DNA of 64,000 nt from positions 346,411-410,410 of the forward strand of contig NZ_JYLL01000003.1 in the NCBI RefSeq assembly GCF_001439695.1. Reading direction: 5' to 3'. Source of the stretch: Pseudomonas veronii. GTDB taxonomy: Bacteria > Pseudomonadota > Gammaproteobacteria > Pseudomonadales > Pseudomonadaceae. Each line of letters opens with the position of its first letter. Within the stretch, counting starts at the first letter, position 1. The position numbers and the translations under genes were made by a program. Below the pieces are notes generated by a model, which saw only the letters and a list, made by a program, of their open reading frames with translations, was not told where the DNA came from and made no database searches. This document shows, piece by piece, positions 48,566 to 57,317 of this stretch.

Positions 48566-49851
48566 TCGACGCCCTCCGCGAGTACGGTGATTTCAACCCG
48601 ACGATTGCGGGCTCGGCCTTCGGCGGTGGCGTTGGTCGCCACCGGCTCGGTGTCGCTTCTGCCCTCGGCACTGAAGCGATCGCCCTGGCCGGTCTTGGCC
48701 GCGAGGATCTCCAGCACCGACTTGGCCCGCGCTTCGGACAAGGCCCAGTTGGACGGGAAGCGCAGCGTGGCAATCGGGCGGTTGTCGCTGTGCCCGGTGA
48801 CGCGCACCTGGCCCTTGACTTTGCGGATCGCGTCGGCGATGCGCAGCATCAGCGGCTGGTAGTCGTCGACGATGCTGGAGCTGGCCGACGCAAAGAGCTC
48901 ATCACCGCGGATCGTCACGACGGAACGGTCGACCTTGTCTTCCACCGCGACGCGACCGGCCTTGATGTCTTCCACCAGAAAACCGGCCAGGCGCGGGCGC
49001 TCGATCACTTTCGGCTGCGCCACGGGGCGGTCGATGGCCTGCACCGGGATCTCGCCCAAGGCATGGATATTCTTGAACACCGGCTCGGCGTCTGCGGCCA
49101 GCTTCAGGCGCAGGCCGAACAGCAACGCCAGCAGCAGCGCCAGGCCGATGGCCACGGCGATCCATGGCGGCATGAACTGCGCCAGGCGATCGCGCGCCAC
49201 GGTGACGCCGCGCCAGTGCGGCGACAGCTCGCGTTCGTGGTCGCCCCGGGCGCTGCGAATCGCCGCGGCGGTACGTTCACGCAGGGCTTCCAACTGGCTG
49301 CGACCATCGTTCATCACGCGGTAGCGGCCTTCGAAACCCAGGCACATGCACAGGTACAACAGTTCCAGCAGGTACAAGCGCTCGCGTGGGCTTTGCAGGC
49401 AATGGTCGAGTAGCTGGAAGACCTTTTCGCCGCCCCAGGCTTCGTTGTGAACGGTGATCAGCAGGCTCTGCTTGCCCCAATCGCTGGTGCTGCCCCACGG
49501 CGTGCTCAACACCGCCTCATCCAGTGCGGTACACAGGGCGTAACGCGCCAGCAGCACTTCGTTGCGCGCCACGCCAGCAGCTTCGGCGCGCTCTTCGAAC
49601 TGGCGCAGATAGGCCAGCAACTGCGCACGCAAACTGGCCGGCGCCGGGTGGGCGATGGTGTTGCGCAGGCGTGTCAGCAAGGCCAGCAGCGGGCCGGCGG
49701 CGCTTTCCAGCGGGTTCAGGCCGTGGCTTTTGCCGGTCAGGATCGGCGCGGCCGGCATCGACAGCGGCGCCGGTTCGGCACGCGCGGGTTCGGGCGCACG
49801 GCCACCCGGGCGCGGCATGAACTGGGTGCGGTCATCATCATTGGGGTGCAT
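48562..49851 (-). CDS. tssL: T6SS membrane complex protein TssL (DotU) with OmpA domain
   Basis: 429 residues. DotU/IcmH domain (about 45-225; TALDEAVLSTPWG, LYLCMCLGFEGRYRV), one transmembrane segment (about 230-248), and a C-terminal OmpA-like peptidoglycan-binding domain (about 310-429; TGHSDNRP, NWALSEARAKSV, RNRRVEI). This is the extended form that anchors itself to the cell wall. The start is six bases after the tssK stop. Confidence 0.95.
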   Translation of the reverse strand: MHPNDDDRTQFMPRPGGRAPEPARAEPAPLSMPAAPILTGKSHGLNPLESAAGPLLALLTRLRNTIAHPAPASLRAQLLAYLRQFEERAEAAGVARNEVLLARYALCTALDEAVLSTPWGSTSDWGKQSLLITVHNEAWGGEKVFQLLDHCLQSPRERLYLLELLYLCMCLGFEGRYRVMNDGRSQLEALRERTAAAIRSARGDHERELSPHWRGVTVARDRLAQFMPPWIAVAIGLALLLALLFGLRLKLAADAEPVFKNIHALGEIPVQAIDRPVAQPKVIERPRLAGFLVEDIKAGRVAVEDKVDRSVVTIRGDELFASASSSIVDDYQPLMLRIADAIRKVKGQVRVTGHSDNRPIATLRFPSNWALSEARAKSVLEILAAKTGQGDRFSAEGRSDTEPVATNATAEGRARNRRVEITVLAEGVE

Positions 49852-49857
49852 CGCGGA

Positions 49858-51192
49858 TTATCCTCGGATCGCCCAGAAGGCCAGGTTCAAGCCCGGGAAC
49901 TGCCCGGCGATATGGAAGGCGAAGCCGCCGGAATTGCTCAACTGCTGCCAGTGCTCGCTGCCCCGGTCCAGCTCGTAATAGGTCGAGCCTGCGTGGTACG
50001 GCAGTTGGCGCGGCGCCACCGGCAACGGCAGCAGGCCAATGCCGGGCAGTTGCAGGTTGACCAAGTCGCGAATGTGCTCCACCGAGCCGACTTTGCTCTG
50101 CTGGCCGAAGCGCGCGCGCAGGGTCTCGCCGGGCACATCGGCGCGTACCACGAGGATGAAACTGGCGCTGTCGATCAAGGTTTTGTCGGCGAGCATGGCC
50201 ACGTGGATGCCGTAGGCTTTCTCGACGATCGGGATCGGCGTGGCCTTGCTGTCGATCAACATCGACAGCGCTTCACGCAGGGCCTGCATCACCGGGGCAA
50301 AACTCAAGGCCAGGTCGTCGTGCTGGTACTGCGGGTATTCCTGGGGGCGCCGGCCGGTGGTGGAGAAGGTAGCGAACTCACCGGCCAGGCTGACCAGTTC
50401 GCTGAACAACCGCTCCGGGTGCAGCGGGCTCAGTTGGCTGAGGTGCTGGATCAGCGGCTGGGCACGGTTGACCAGTTGCAACAGCATGAAGTCGGCAATC
50501 TCCGACGCGCCGCCCGCGCCCGAGGCGACCACACGCCCGGCCAGGGCTTCGCCGCGCTGGTGCAGCAGGCCGAGCAGTTCGCTGCGAAACGCGGTCAGCG
50601 GTTTGCTCGCGGCCACATCGAGGACTGGCGGGATGTAGCTGTCATCAAGGACCAGCGCACGGTCGGCGCGTTTTTCCTTGATACGCACCAGGCCGATGGC
50701 CGCGTAATCGCTGATGCCGTCCTGCGCGGTCAACAGGCGCAGCGCACGGGAGCCGACGGCCACCGGGGCGCGGTTCTCGAACGGTGCGTTGTCGTCACGC
50801 ACTTCGCGCACCTGGCTCACGTAGCGGGCGGCGCCAAGCGCTTCGCCGTCGTCGACGGTGTCGCGGGCCCCTGCGCGCTTGAGCGGCAAGGCCAGGTAGA
50901 CGAGGCCGTCACGCAGGCTGTCGTCGATATTCAGCGGGCTGGGCGCCAAGTCATCCTGGGGGATATTGAACGGCGTGCCGTCGGGCAGCAGGCCGCGTGC
51001 CGACACAATCGCCAGCTTGCCCTGGGCCAGCAGGCCCTGATCGATCAGCAGCTCGGAAAACCCCCAGGCCCCGGCCGACAACGGGCGACTGCGGGCGTCG
51101 ATCAGGTTTTCCAGGTAACGGTCATGCTGCTGGAAGTGCTGCGTTCCGATGAACATGCCTTCCGACCAGACCACGCGATTGTTCCAGGACAT
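49858..51192 (-). CDS. tssK: T6SS baseplate protein TssK
   Basis: 444 residues of the VasE/ImpJ family: VVWSEGMFIGTQHFQQHDRY at the N-terminus, LYLALPLKR-type and RVDDGEALG segments, and the C-terminal YYELDRGSEHWQQL. TssK trimers connect the baseplate (TssEFG) to the TssJLM membrane complex. GGAG lies six bases before the ATG. Confidence 0.95.
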   Translation of the reverse strand: MSWNNRVVWSEGMFIGTQHFQQHDRYLENLIDARSRPLSAGAWGFSELLIDQGLLAQGKLAIVSARGLLPDGTPFNIPQDDLAPSPLNIDDSLRDGLVYLALPLKRAGARDTVDDGEALGAARYVSQVREVRDDNAPFENRAPVAVGSRALRLLTAQDGISDYAAIGLVRIKEKRADRALVLDDSYIPPVLDVAASKPLTAFRSELLGLLHQRGEALAGRVVASGAGGASEIADFMLLQLVNRAQPLIQHLSQLSPLHPERLFSELVSLAGEFATFSTTGRRPQEYPQYQHDDLALSFAPVMQALREALSMLIDSKATPIPIVEKAYGIHVAMLADKTLIDSASFILVVRADVPGETLRARFGQQSKVGSVEHIRDLVNLQLPGIGLLPLPVAPRQLPYHAGSTYYELDRGSEHWQQLSNSGGFAFHIAGQFPGLNLAFWAIRG

Positions 51193-51210
51193 GGGGGCTC
51201 CGATTGCTTG

Positions 51211-51723
51211 TTATTGGGCTGGGCTGGATGGGGAAACCACGACGTCCGCACGCACGGCGCGCACATCGAGGCTGATCTGGTATTCGGTGTATTGGCGCGG
51301 CGGCACGTTGAGCACCGTGCGCCATTGCGCGCGGTCCAGCTCGCGGTAGCCCACCAACAGGCCGATCTGGCGGGTGGACGGGTCGAGGTCGCGCTGGATG
51401 CTCAACTGCTGGCCGGGCTGCACCATCACTTCGTCCTGGTCCAGCAGGTCGAGACCGAGGGTGGATTGCGCACGGTCAGCCAGGGCGAAGTAATCCGAAC
51501 GGCCGAAGGTGGCGGCGTTTTTCAGTTCGAAAATCCGCACCCGCACCGGGGCGGCCTGGCCGTTGGCGCCGGGGTTGAGCCCGGCAATCGCGTGAAAGTG
51601 CAACTCGACGGCAGCGGTGTTCGCTTCAACCTCGGCGGCGCTGGCCTGGGGTTTGGCGACATCCTTGGTACACGCCGCCAGCATCAGCAGGCTGGCCACT
51701 GCGAGTAAAAACCTGGGAATCAT
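51211..51723 (-). CDS. tssJ: T6SS outer-membrane lipoprotein TssJ
   Basis: 170 residues. Lipoprotein signal with lipobox LAAC (residues about 15-18; AVASLLMLAACTKD). The mature domain has the TssJ fold with VRVRIFELKNAATFGRSDYF. It caps the membrane complex at the outer membrane and binds TssM. Confidence 0.94.
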   Translation of the reverse strand: MIPRFLLAVASLLMLAACTKDVAKPQASAAEVEANTAAVELHFHAIAGLNPGANGQAAPVRVRIFELKNAATFGRSDYFALADRAQSTLGLDLLDQDEVMVQPGQQLSIQRDLDPSTRQIGLLVGYRELDRAQWRTVLNVPPRQYTEYQISLDVRAVRADVVVSPSSPAQ

Positions 51724-51775
51724 CCTTCGTCCTCAATGACGTACTTAGCTTTCCGTTTTATCCATGCGTTGCGGC

Positions 51776-53098
51776 TCAGCGACGCTGGCGTGCGCTGTGC
51801 TCTTCGTAGGCTCGGCTGAATTCGCGGCCGAACAGGTCCTGGAAATCTTCCTGGGCCTCGCGGGAAATATTGCTGTAGAGCTCGGTGAACTGCTGCCAGT
51901 ACTGGGCCTGGCGCGAGCCGCTGAACAGGCTCGACAGCCCGCCGGGCTTGCCCATGCGTTCTTCCAGCTGCGCCGGTTCGAAGCGGCTGAGCAGGTGTTT
52001 GATCGCCGCTTCCACACCGGCCATCACCGCCAATTGGTGAGCGCGCAGGTCGTCGAAACTGTCGCGCACCGCGATGTCCGGTGCCATAAACGCTTGGTTG
52101 CCATGACGCAGCAGCAGCTGTAGCGCTTCGTCGGCATTCGGGGCGAATTTCAACGGATTGTTTTCCGCGGGCTGGATCATCGTCTGCTGCATGCGGAATT
52201 CGCCCTTGAGGCTGGCGCGGGCACGCAACACGTCGATCAGGCCTTCGACCATCAGCCGGTAGCTGCGGCCGATGCTTTCCATCTGGGCTTCGGCCTGGGC
52301 CTTGTCCAGGCGCAATGGGTCCAGGCCGGCGCCGCGCAGGAAGGCGTGCAAAAGATCGGGTTGCTGGGCGGCGGCCACCGGGAGCACAGGCTCGACCACA
52401 GGTGGCGGCGCGATCACCGGCGGTGGCGGTGCGCTGACCACCGGCGCCGGCGTGTCGCCAAACAGGTCCCAATCCTCAGGGATGACCGAGCCCGACGCGG
52501 CAGGCGGCTCGACCACCGGCACCGGCACGGCCACCGGGGTCGGCGGGCGGAAATCGTGTTGCTCGGACGGCACATGATCGGCCACGGTCGGCGGCGGCAC
52601 GGCGGTCGGGCTGAGAAAATCGAAGAGGTCCGGCAAGGTGTCCATCGACGACGCGCCCTGGAACTGCGGCGCGATCACCGGCGTGGCTACCGGCTTGCTG
52701 GCGACGGCGCCCATCAGCGCTTCAAAACTGTTCGGGGAATCCCCGGCAAACGCCTGGTTATCCACAGCCTGTACGTTGAAATCGATGCGCGCCTGGATTT
52801 CGTAATCACCGATGCGGATCAGCTCGCCATCCTGCAACGGCTCGCTATTACCCCGACGCAGACGGATGCCGGCGTTAACCAACTCCACACCGTTTGTACT
52901 GTTATCGGTTAAATAATAACGACCATCTTTGTATTGAATTACGCAATGTTTCGAGGACACCAGACGCTCAGGATCAGGCAATACCCAGTCATTATCCGAG
53001 CTGCGGCCGATAGCCATCGAGCCCTGGTTCAAGGACTTTTCGGCACACTGCCCAGGGGTAATCTTGTGATAACTAGTGATAGTCAAACACAGCGACAT
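51776..53098 (-). CDS. fha1: T6SS forkhead-associated protein Fha1 (TagH)
   Basis: 440 residues. The N-terminal FHA domain (about 1-110) has the phosphothreonine-binding residues of GRS (31-33), SSKH (48-51) and NSTNG (66-70). A Pro/Val-rich linker (about 165-270) leads to a C-terminal TagH-type domain (about 280-440). PpkA phosphorylates it and it promotes apparatus assembly; PppA and TagF oppose this. First gene of the leftward operon, with a strong AGGAGG five bases before the ATG. In-frame starts upstream are rejected on that basis. Confidence 0.94.
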   Translation of the reverse strand: MSLCLTITSYHKITPGQCAEKSLNQGSMAIGRSSDNDWVLPDPERLVSSKHCVIQYKDGRYYLTDNSTNGVELVNAGIRLRRGNSEPLQDGELIRIGDYEIQARIDFNVQAVDNQAFAGDSPNSFEALMGAVASKPVATPVIAPQFQGASSMDTLPDLFDFLSPTAVPPPTVADHVPSEQHDFRPPTPVAVPVPVVEPPAASGSVIPEDWDLFGDTPAPVVSAPPPPVIAPPPVVEPVLPVAAAQQPDLLHAFLRGAGLDPLRLDKAQAEAQMESIGRSYRLMVEGLIDVLRARASLKGEFRMQQTMIQPAENNPLKFAPNADEALQLLLRHGNQAFMAPDIAVRDSFDDLRAHQLAVMAGVEAAIKHLLSRFEPAQLEERMGKPGGLSSLFSGSRQAQYWQQFTELYSNISREAQEDFQDLFGREFSRAYEEHSARQRR

Positions 53099-53492
53099 CT
53101 TGCCTCCTTGCTGATACTTCGCGCGCAATCGATTCCCGGCGAGCGCCTTTCCCGAGAGATCGCGCCAGGCGACGCAAACCACGGTCATAATCTGCTTTTT
53201 GCCAGCATGATCGCAGATCTTAACTGGCCTCAATGACAAAAACCCTATCGTGGAACACCACTCGACTCACCAGTCGCGCAGGTTGTTAAGTACCGCACAT
53301 CTGTCACAGAGGGCGAATAGCTTACCTTGACAAGCCATAACTACTACACCAAAAATGCACAACTTCTTGAATACCAGTGATGGCACATTAGTGGCGCCAC
53401 ACGTATATGACCAAGAAAACATGCAAAGTTCATCACGCAACTAATGCATGAATTGCCCGTCATCTAACGGGCCGATAGGGAGATCGATTTCA
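53099..53492. promoter_or_regulatory. Divergent promoter region between the two T6SS operons
   Basis: A 394-bp, relatively A/T-rich gap without a gene. It contains TTGACA (53327-53332) with no good -10, a sigma54-like TGGCAC-N5-TGGC (53382-53396), and a CGACT-CACC-AGTCG hairpin at about 53271. ANGGAN motifs, the core of RsmA/RsmE sites, coincide with the ribosome sites on both sides (CAAGGAGG for fha1; TAGGGAGA for tssA). Confidence 0.5.
53382..53397 (+). promoter_or_regulatory. Candidate sigma54 promoter for tssA
   Basis: TGGCACATTAGTGGCG has GG and GC separated by exactly ten bases, with one mismatch from the TGGCAC-N5-TTGC consensus. The predicted start near 53409 leaves an 84-base leader before the GTG chosen for tssA. 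Confidence 0.4.
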
Positions 53493-54515
53493 GTGGATGT
53501 GCCGTTGCTGCTCGCCGCCGTTTCCGCGACTTCGCCATGTGGCGAAGACATGGAATATGACGCGCAATTTCTACAACTGGAGCGTGATGCCAAGGGGCAG
53601 CCCGAGCGCAGCATGGGCGACGCCATCCTGCCTGCCGAACCGCCGGACTGGCGCAGCATCCAGCAGCAAAGCCTCGACCTGTTGCAACGCAGCAAAGACC
53701 TGCGCATCACCCATTTCCTGCTGCAAAGCGCCCTCGCCCTCCAGGGTGTGGTCGGGTTGGCCGACGCGCTCACGCTGATCAACGCGCTGCTGCGCGAATA
53801 CTGGGCCGACCTGCACCCGCGCCTGGATGCCGACGACGATAACGACCCCACCGTGCGTATCAACGCGCTGTCCGGCTTGACCGGCGACGCGACGATCCGC
53901 CTGCTGCGCGAAAGCATCCTCACGCGCTCGCGCACCTTCGGCGCCGTGAGCCTGCGCGCCGCGCTGAACGCCAGCGGCCTGATGAGTTTTCCCGATGAAC
54001 AACTCGGCGCCCAGCAGCTCAACGCCGCGTTCCTCGACAGCGACCCCGAGCAACTGCAAGCCACCCGCGACGCCTTGAGCTCCGCGCGTGCCGCCTGCGA
54101 AGCCATCGAACAACAGGTCAGCGACCAGGTCGGCTCGGCCCAGGGCGTCGACCTCAGCCTGTTGAAGCAACCGCTCAAGCAGGCGCTGCAGATCCTCAGC
54201 CAATTTGTACCGAACGGTGAGACCAGCAGCCGCGAACCCGAGGCCGTCAGTGACGACAATGCCCCCTCGGCCGACTTCGCCGCCGCCCCCACCGCACCGC
54301 GCCCCAGCGGCGACATCGCCAACCGCGATGACGTGCTGCGCAGCCTCGACAAGATCCTTGCGTACTACACCCGTCATGAGCCTTCGAGCCCGCTGCCGGT
54401 GCTGTTGAACCGCGCAAAGCATCTGGTGCACGCCGACTTCGCGGCCATCGTGCGCAATCTGATTCCCGACGGCATGTCCCAATTTGAAAACCTGCGTGGC
54501 CCGGACGGCGAGTAA
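53493..54515 (+). CDS. tssA: T6SS cap/baseplate protein TssA
   Basis: 340 residues with the ImpA N-terminal domain (about 1-120; SPCGEDMEYDAQFLQLERDA, ITHFLLQSALALQGVVGL, YWADLHPRLDADDDNDPTVR) and a C-terminal part ending FENLRGPDGE. It coordinates tail-tube and sheath polymerisation. Start: GTG 53493 has GGGAG ten bases upstream and gives MDVPLLLAAVS, like the P. aeruginosa protein (344 residues). ATG 53448 in frame would add 15 residues and has no ribosome site. Confidence 0.92.
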   Translation: MDVPLLLAAVSATSPCGEDMEYDAQFLQLERDAKGQPERSMGDAILPAEPPDWRSIQQQSLDLLQRSKDLRITHFLLQSALALQGVVGLADALTLINALLREYWADLHPRLDADDDNDPTVRINALSGLTGDATIRLLRESILTRSRTFGAVSLRAALNASGLMSFPDEQLGAQQLNAAFLDSDPEQLQATRDALSSARAACEAIEQQVSDQVGSAQGVDLSLLKQPLKQALQILSQFVPNGETSSREPEAVSDDNAPSADFAAAPTAPRPSGDIANRDDVLRSLDKILAYYTRHEPSSPLPVLLNRAKHLVHADFAAIVRNLIPDGMSQFENLRGPDGE

Positions 54516-54569
54516 GCCGCCCGACTGCGCAGTAACAACACCGTCGCTCAAGCGACCAGGAGCAGCAAC

Positions 54570-55076
54570 GTGGCGAAGCAAAGTTCTCAGAAATTCATCG
54601 CGCGCAACCGCGCGCCTCGAGTGCAGATCGAGTACGACGTCGAGCTCTACGGCGCCGAGAAAAAGGTCCAGCTGCCCTTCGTGATGGGTGTGATGGCCGA
54701 CCTCGCCGGCAAACCCGCCGAGCCCCTCGCGCCCGTGGCCGACCGCAAGTTCCTTGAAGTGGACGTCGACAACTTCGACTCGCGCCTCAAGGCCATGCAA
54801 CCGCGCGTAGCGTTCCACGTACCCAACGAGCTGACCGGCGAAGGCAACCTGAGCCTGGACATCACTTTCGAAAGCATGGACGACTTCAGCCCGGCCGCCG
54901 TGGCCCGCAAGGTCGATGCGCTGAACAAGCTGCTCGAAGCCCGTACCCAGTTGGCCAACCTGCTGACCTACATGGACGGCAAGACCGGCGCTGAAGAAAT
55001 CATCATGAAAGCGATCAAGGACCCGGCATTGCTGCAGGCCCTTGCGAGCGCGCCGAAGCCGGCAGGGGAGCAGTAA
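54570..55076 (+). CDS. tssB: T6SS contractile sheath small subunit TssB
   Basis: 168 residues of the VipA family: RNRAPRVQIEYDVELYGAEK, LPFVMGVMADLAGKP and MQPRVAFHVPN are signature segments. It pairs with TssC in the cytoplasmic sheath. GTG start with AGGAG nine bases upstream. tssC begins two bases after the stop. Confidence 0.95.
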   Translation: MAKQSSQKFIARNRAPRVQIEYDVELYGAEKKVQLPFVMGVMADLAGKPAEPLAPVADRKFLEVDVDNFDSRLKAMQPRVAFHVPNELTGEGNLSLDITFESMDDFSPAAVARKVDALNKLLEARTQLANLLTYMDGKTGAEEIIMKAIKDPALLQALASAPKPAGEQ

Positions 55077-55078
55077 TC

Positions 55079-56575
55079 ATGACCGAGAATACCGTGCGCG
55101 AAAGCGCTCAGAACCTGGGCGCCACCGAAGAAACCAGCGAGTTCGCCTCGCTGTTGCTGCAAGAGTTCAAACCGAAGACCGAGCGTGCCCGCGAAGCCGT
55201 GGAAACCGCCGTGCGGACACTCGCCGAGCAGGCGCTGGCACAGACTGACCTGGTGTCCAACGACGCGATCAAGTCGATCGAATCGATCATCGCCGCCATC
55301 GACGCCAAGCTCACCGCCCAGGTCAACCAGATCATCCACCACCCGGATTTCCAGCAGCTGGAAAGCGCCTGGCGTGGCCTGCACTACCTGGTCAACAACA
55401 CCGAGAGCGATGAGCAGCTGAAGATCCGCGTGCTCAACATCTCCAAGCCGGACCTGCACAAGACCCTGAAGAAATTCAAGGGCACCGCCTGGGACCAGAG
55501 CCCGATCTTCAAGAAGATGTACGAAGAAGAATACGGCCAGTTCGGCGGCGAACCTTACGGTTGCCTGGTCGGCGACTACTACTTCGACCAGTCGCCACCG
55601 GATGTCGAGCTGTTGGGCGAATTGTCCAAAGTCTGCGCCGCCATGCACGCCCCGTTCATCGCGGCCGCTTCGCCGACCGTGATGGGCATGGGCTCGTGGC
55701 AGGAACTGTCGAACCCGCGCGACCTGACCAAGATCTTCACCACCCCGGAATACGCCGGCTGGCGCTCGCTGCGTGAATCGGAAGACTCGCGCTACATCGG
55801 CCTGACCATGCCGCGCTTCCTCGCGCGCCTGCCGTATGGCGCCAAGACCGACCCGGTGGAAGCCTTCGCCTTCGAAGAAAACACCGACGGCGCCGACAGC
55901 TCCAAGTACACCTGGGCCAACGCCGCTTACGCGATGGCGGTGAACATCAACCGTTCGTTCAAACACTACGGCTGGTGCTCGCGCATCCGTGGCGTGGAGT
56001 CCGGCGGTGAAGTGGAAAACCTGCCGGCCCACACGTTCCCTACCGATGACGGTGGCGTGGACATGAAATGCCCGACCGAAATCGCCATCAGCGACCGTCG
56101 TGAAGCGGAGCTGGCGAAGAACGGTTTCATGCCGCTGCTGCACAAGAAGAACACCGACTTCGCCGCGTTCATCGGCGCGCAGTCGCTGCAGAAGCCGGCC
56201 GAGTACGACGACCCGGACGCCACCGCCAACGCCAACCTGGCGGCGCGCCTGCCGTACCTGTTCGCCACCTGCCGTTTCGCGCACTACTTGAAGTGCATCG
56301 TGCGCGACAAGATCGGTTCCTTCAAAGAGAAGGACGAAATGCAGCGCTGGTTGCAGGACTGGATCCTCAACTACGTCGACGGCGACCCGGCGCACTCCAC
56401 CGAAACCACCAAGGCCCAGCACCCACTGGCGGCAGCCGAAGTGATCGTGGAAGACGTCGAGGGCAACCCGGGTTACTACAACTCCAAGTTCTACCTGCGC
56501 CCGCACTACCAGCTCGAAGGGCTGACCGTGTCGCTGCGCCTGGTATCGAAACTGCCGTCGGCGAAAAGCGCGTAA
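55079..56575 (+). CDS. tssC: T6SS contractile sheath large subunit TssC
   Basis: 498 residues of the VipB family: LESAWRGLHYLVNNTES, FEENTDGADSSKYTWANAAY, CRFAHYLKCIVRDKIGSF and the C-terminal GYYNSKFYLRPHYQLEGLTV. Forms the sheath with TssB and is disassembled by ClpV. A REPIN separates it from hcp, although the two are adjacent and share direction. Confidence 0.96.
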   Translation: MTENTVRESAQNLGATEETSEFASLLLQEFKPKTERAREAVETAVRTLAEQALAQTDLVSNDAIKSIESIIAAIDAKLTAQVNQIIHHPDFQQLESAWRGLHYLVNNTESDEQLKIRVLNISKPDLHKTLKKFKGTAWDQSPIFKKMYEEEYGQFGGEPYGCLVGDYYFDQSPPDVELLGELSKVCAAMHAPFIAAASPTVMGMGSWQELSNPRDLTKIFTTPEYAGWRSLRESEDSRYIGLTMPRFLARLPYGAKTDPVEAFAFEENTDGADSSKYTWANAAYAMAVNINRSFKHYGWCSRIRGVESGGEVENLPAHTFPTDDGGVDMKCPTEIAISDRREAELAKNGFMPLLHKKNTDFAAFIGAQSLQKPAEYDDPDATANANLAARLPYLFATCRFAHYLKCIVRDKIGSFKEKDEMQRWLQDWILNYVDGDPAHSTETTKAQHPLAAAEVIVEDVEGNPGYYNSKFYLRPHYQLEGLTVSLRLVSKLPSAKSA

Positions 56576-56597
56576 AAAATCGGGACTGGCTCGCTCC

Positions 56598-56699
56598 CTG
56601 TAGGAGCGAGCTTGCTCGCGAAAAACTTGAAGGCGCTGCGTTCATCCAGGATGCCCGCGTCACCGTTGACGACCTTCGCGAGCAAGCTCGCTCCTACAG
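56598..56699. repeat. REPIN inside the T6SS operon before hcp
   Basis: CTGTAGGAGCGAGCTTGCTC with GCGAA, about 50 bases of loop, and the exact inverse ending TACAG. It lies between the tssC stop and the hcp ribosome site, on the transcript. Confidence 0.92.
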
Positions 56700-56750
56700 G
56701 GGTCGGCGGCGTTAACAAATACAGTGGCTGAGTCCACACAGGGAGAAAAC

Positions 56751-57239
56751 ATGGCTGTTGATATTTTCATCAAGATCGGCGACATCAAGGGCGAGTCCAT
56801 GGACAAAGCCCACAAGGACGAAATCGACGTACTGAACTGGAGCTGGGGCATGTCCCAGTCCGGCAACATGCACGTAGGCGGTGGCGGCGGCGCGGGCAAG
56901 GTGAACATCCAGGACCTGTCGCTGACCAAGTACGTCGACAAGGCCTCGCCGAACCTGATGATGCACTGCGCCAGCGGCAAGCACATCGACAAGGTCAAGC
57001 TGACCGTGCGCAAGGCCGGTGGTGAAAGCCAGGTCGAGTACATGGTGATCAACCTGGAAGAAGTGCTGGTCACGTCCCTGAGCACTGGCGGTTCGGGCTC
57101 CGATGATCGCCTGACCGAAAACGTCACCCTGAACTTCGCCCAGGTGATGGTCGACTACCAACCGCAGAAAGCCGACGGCACCAAAGACGGCGGCGCGATC
57201 AAGTTTGGCTGGAACATCCGTTCCAACACCAAGCGCTGA
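56751..57239 (+). CDS. hcp1: T6SS inner-tube protein Hcp
   Basis: 162 residues, the same length as P. aeruginosa Hcp1 and very similar to it as remembered: MAVDIFIKIGDIKGESMDKA, DVLNWSWGMSQSGNMHVGG, FGWNIRSNTKR. Hexameric rings stack into the secreted tube and also chaperone small effectors. The start has AGGGAGA seven bases before it; an in-frame start nine codons upstream lacks one. Preceded by a REPIN and a short gap that may contain a separate processing or regulatory site. Confidence 0.97.
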   Translation: MAVDIFIKIGDIKGESMDKAHKDEIDVLNWSWGMSQSGNMHVGGGGGAGKVNIQDLSLTKYVDKASPNLMMHCASGKHIDKVKLTVRKAGGESQVEYMVINLEEVLVTSLSTGGSGSDDRLTENVTLNFAQVMVDYQPQKADGTKDGGAIKFGWNIRSNTKR

Positions 57240-57317
57240 TAGCCCTGGCGGCCGTGGCCCAGCGCCACGGCCCCAGGCACTTTGTCCCTCTCGCACCCCG
57301 TCCGTGGAGCTGCTTTG

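Noticed and set aside
45515..48862. Open frame of 1115 codons on the plus strand
   Set aside because: It is antisense to tssM and tssL, which show full domain signatures. High third-position GC keeps the opposite strand open, and its translation is low-complexity with no recognisable domain.
53327..53332. TTGACA as a sigma70 -35 box for tssA
   Set aside because: No acceptable -10 hexamer at 16-18 bases, so it is not listed as a promoter.
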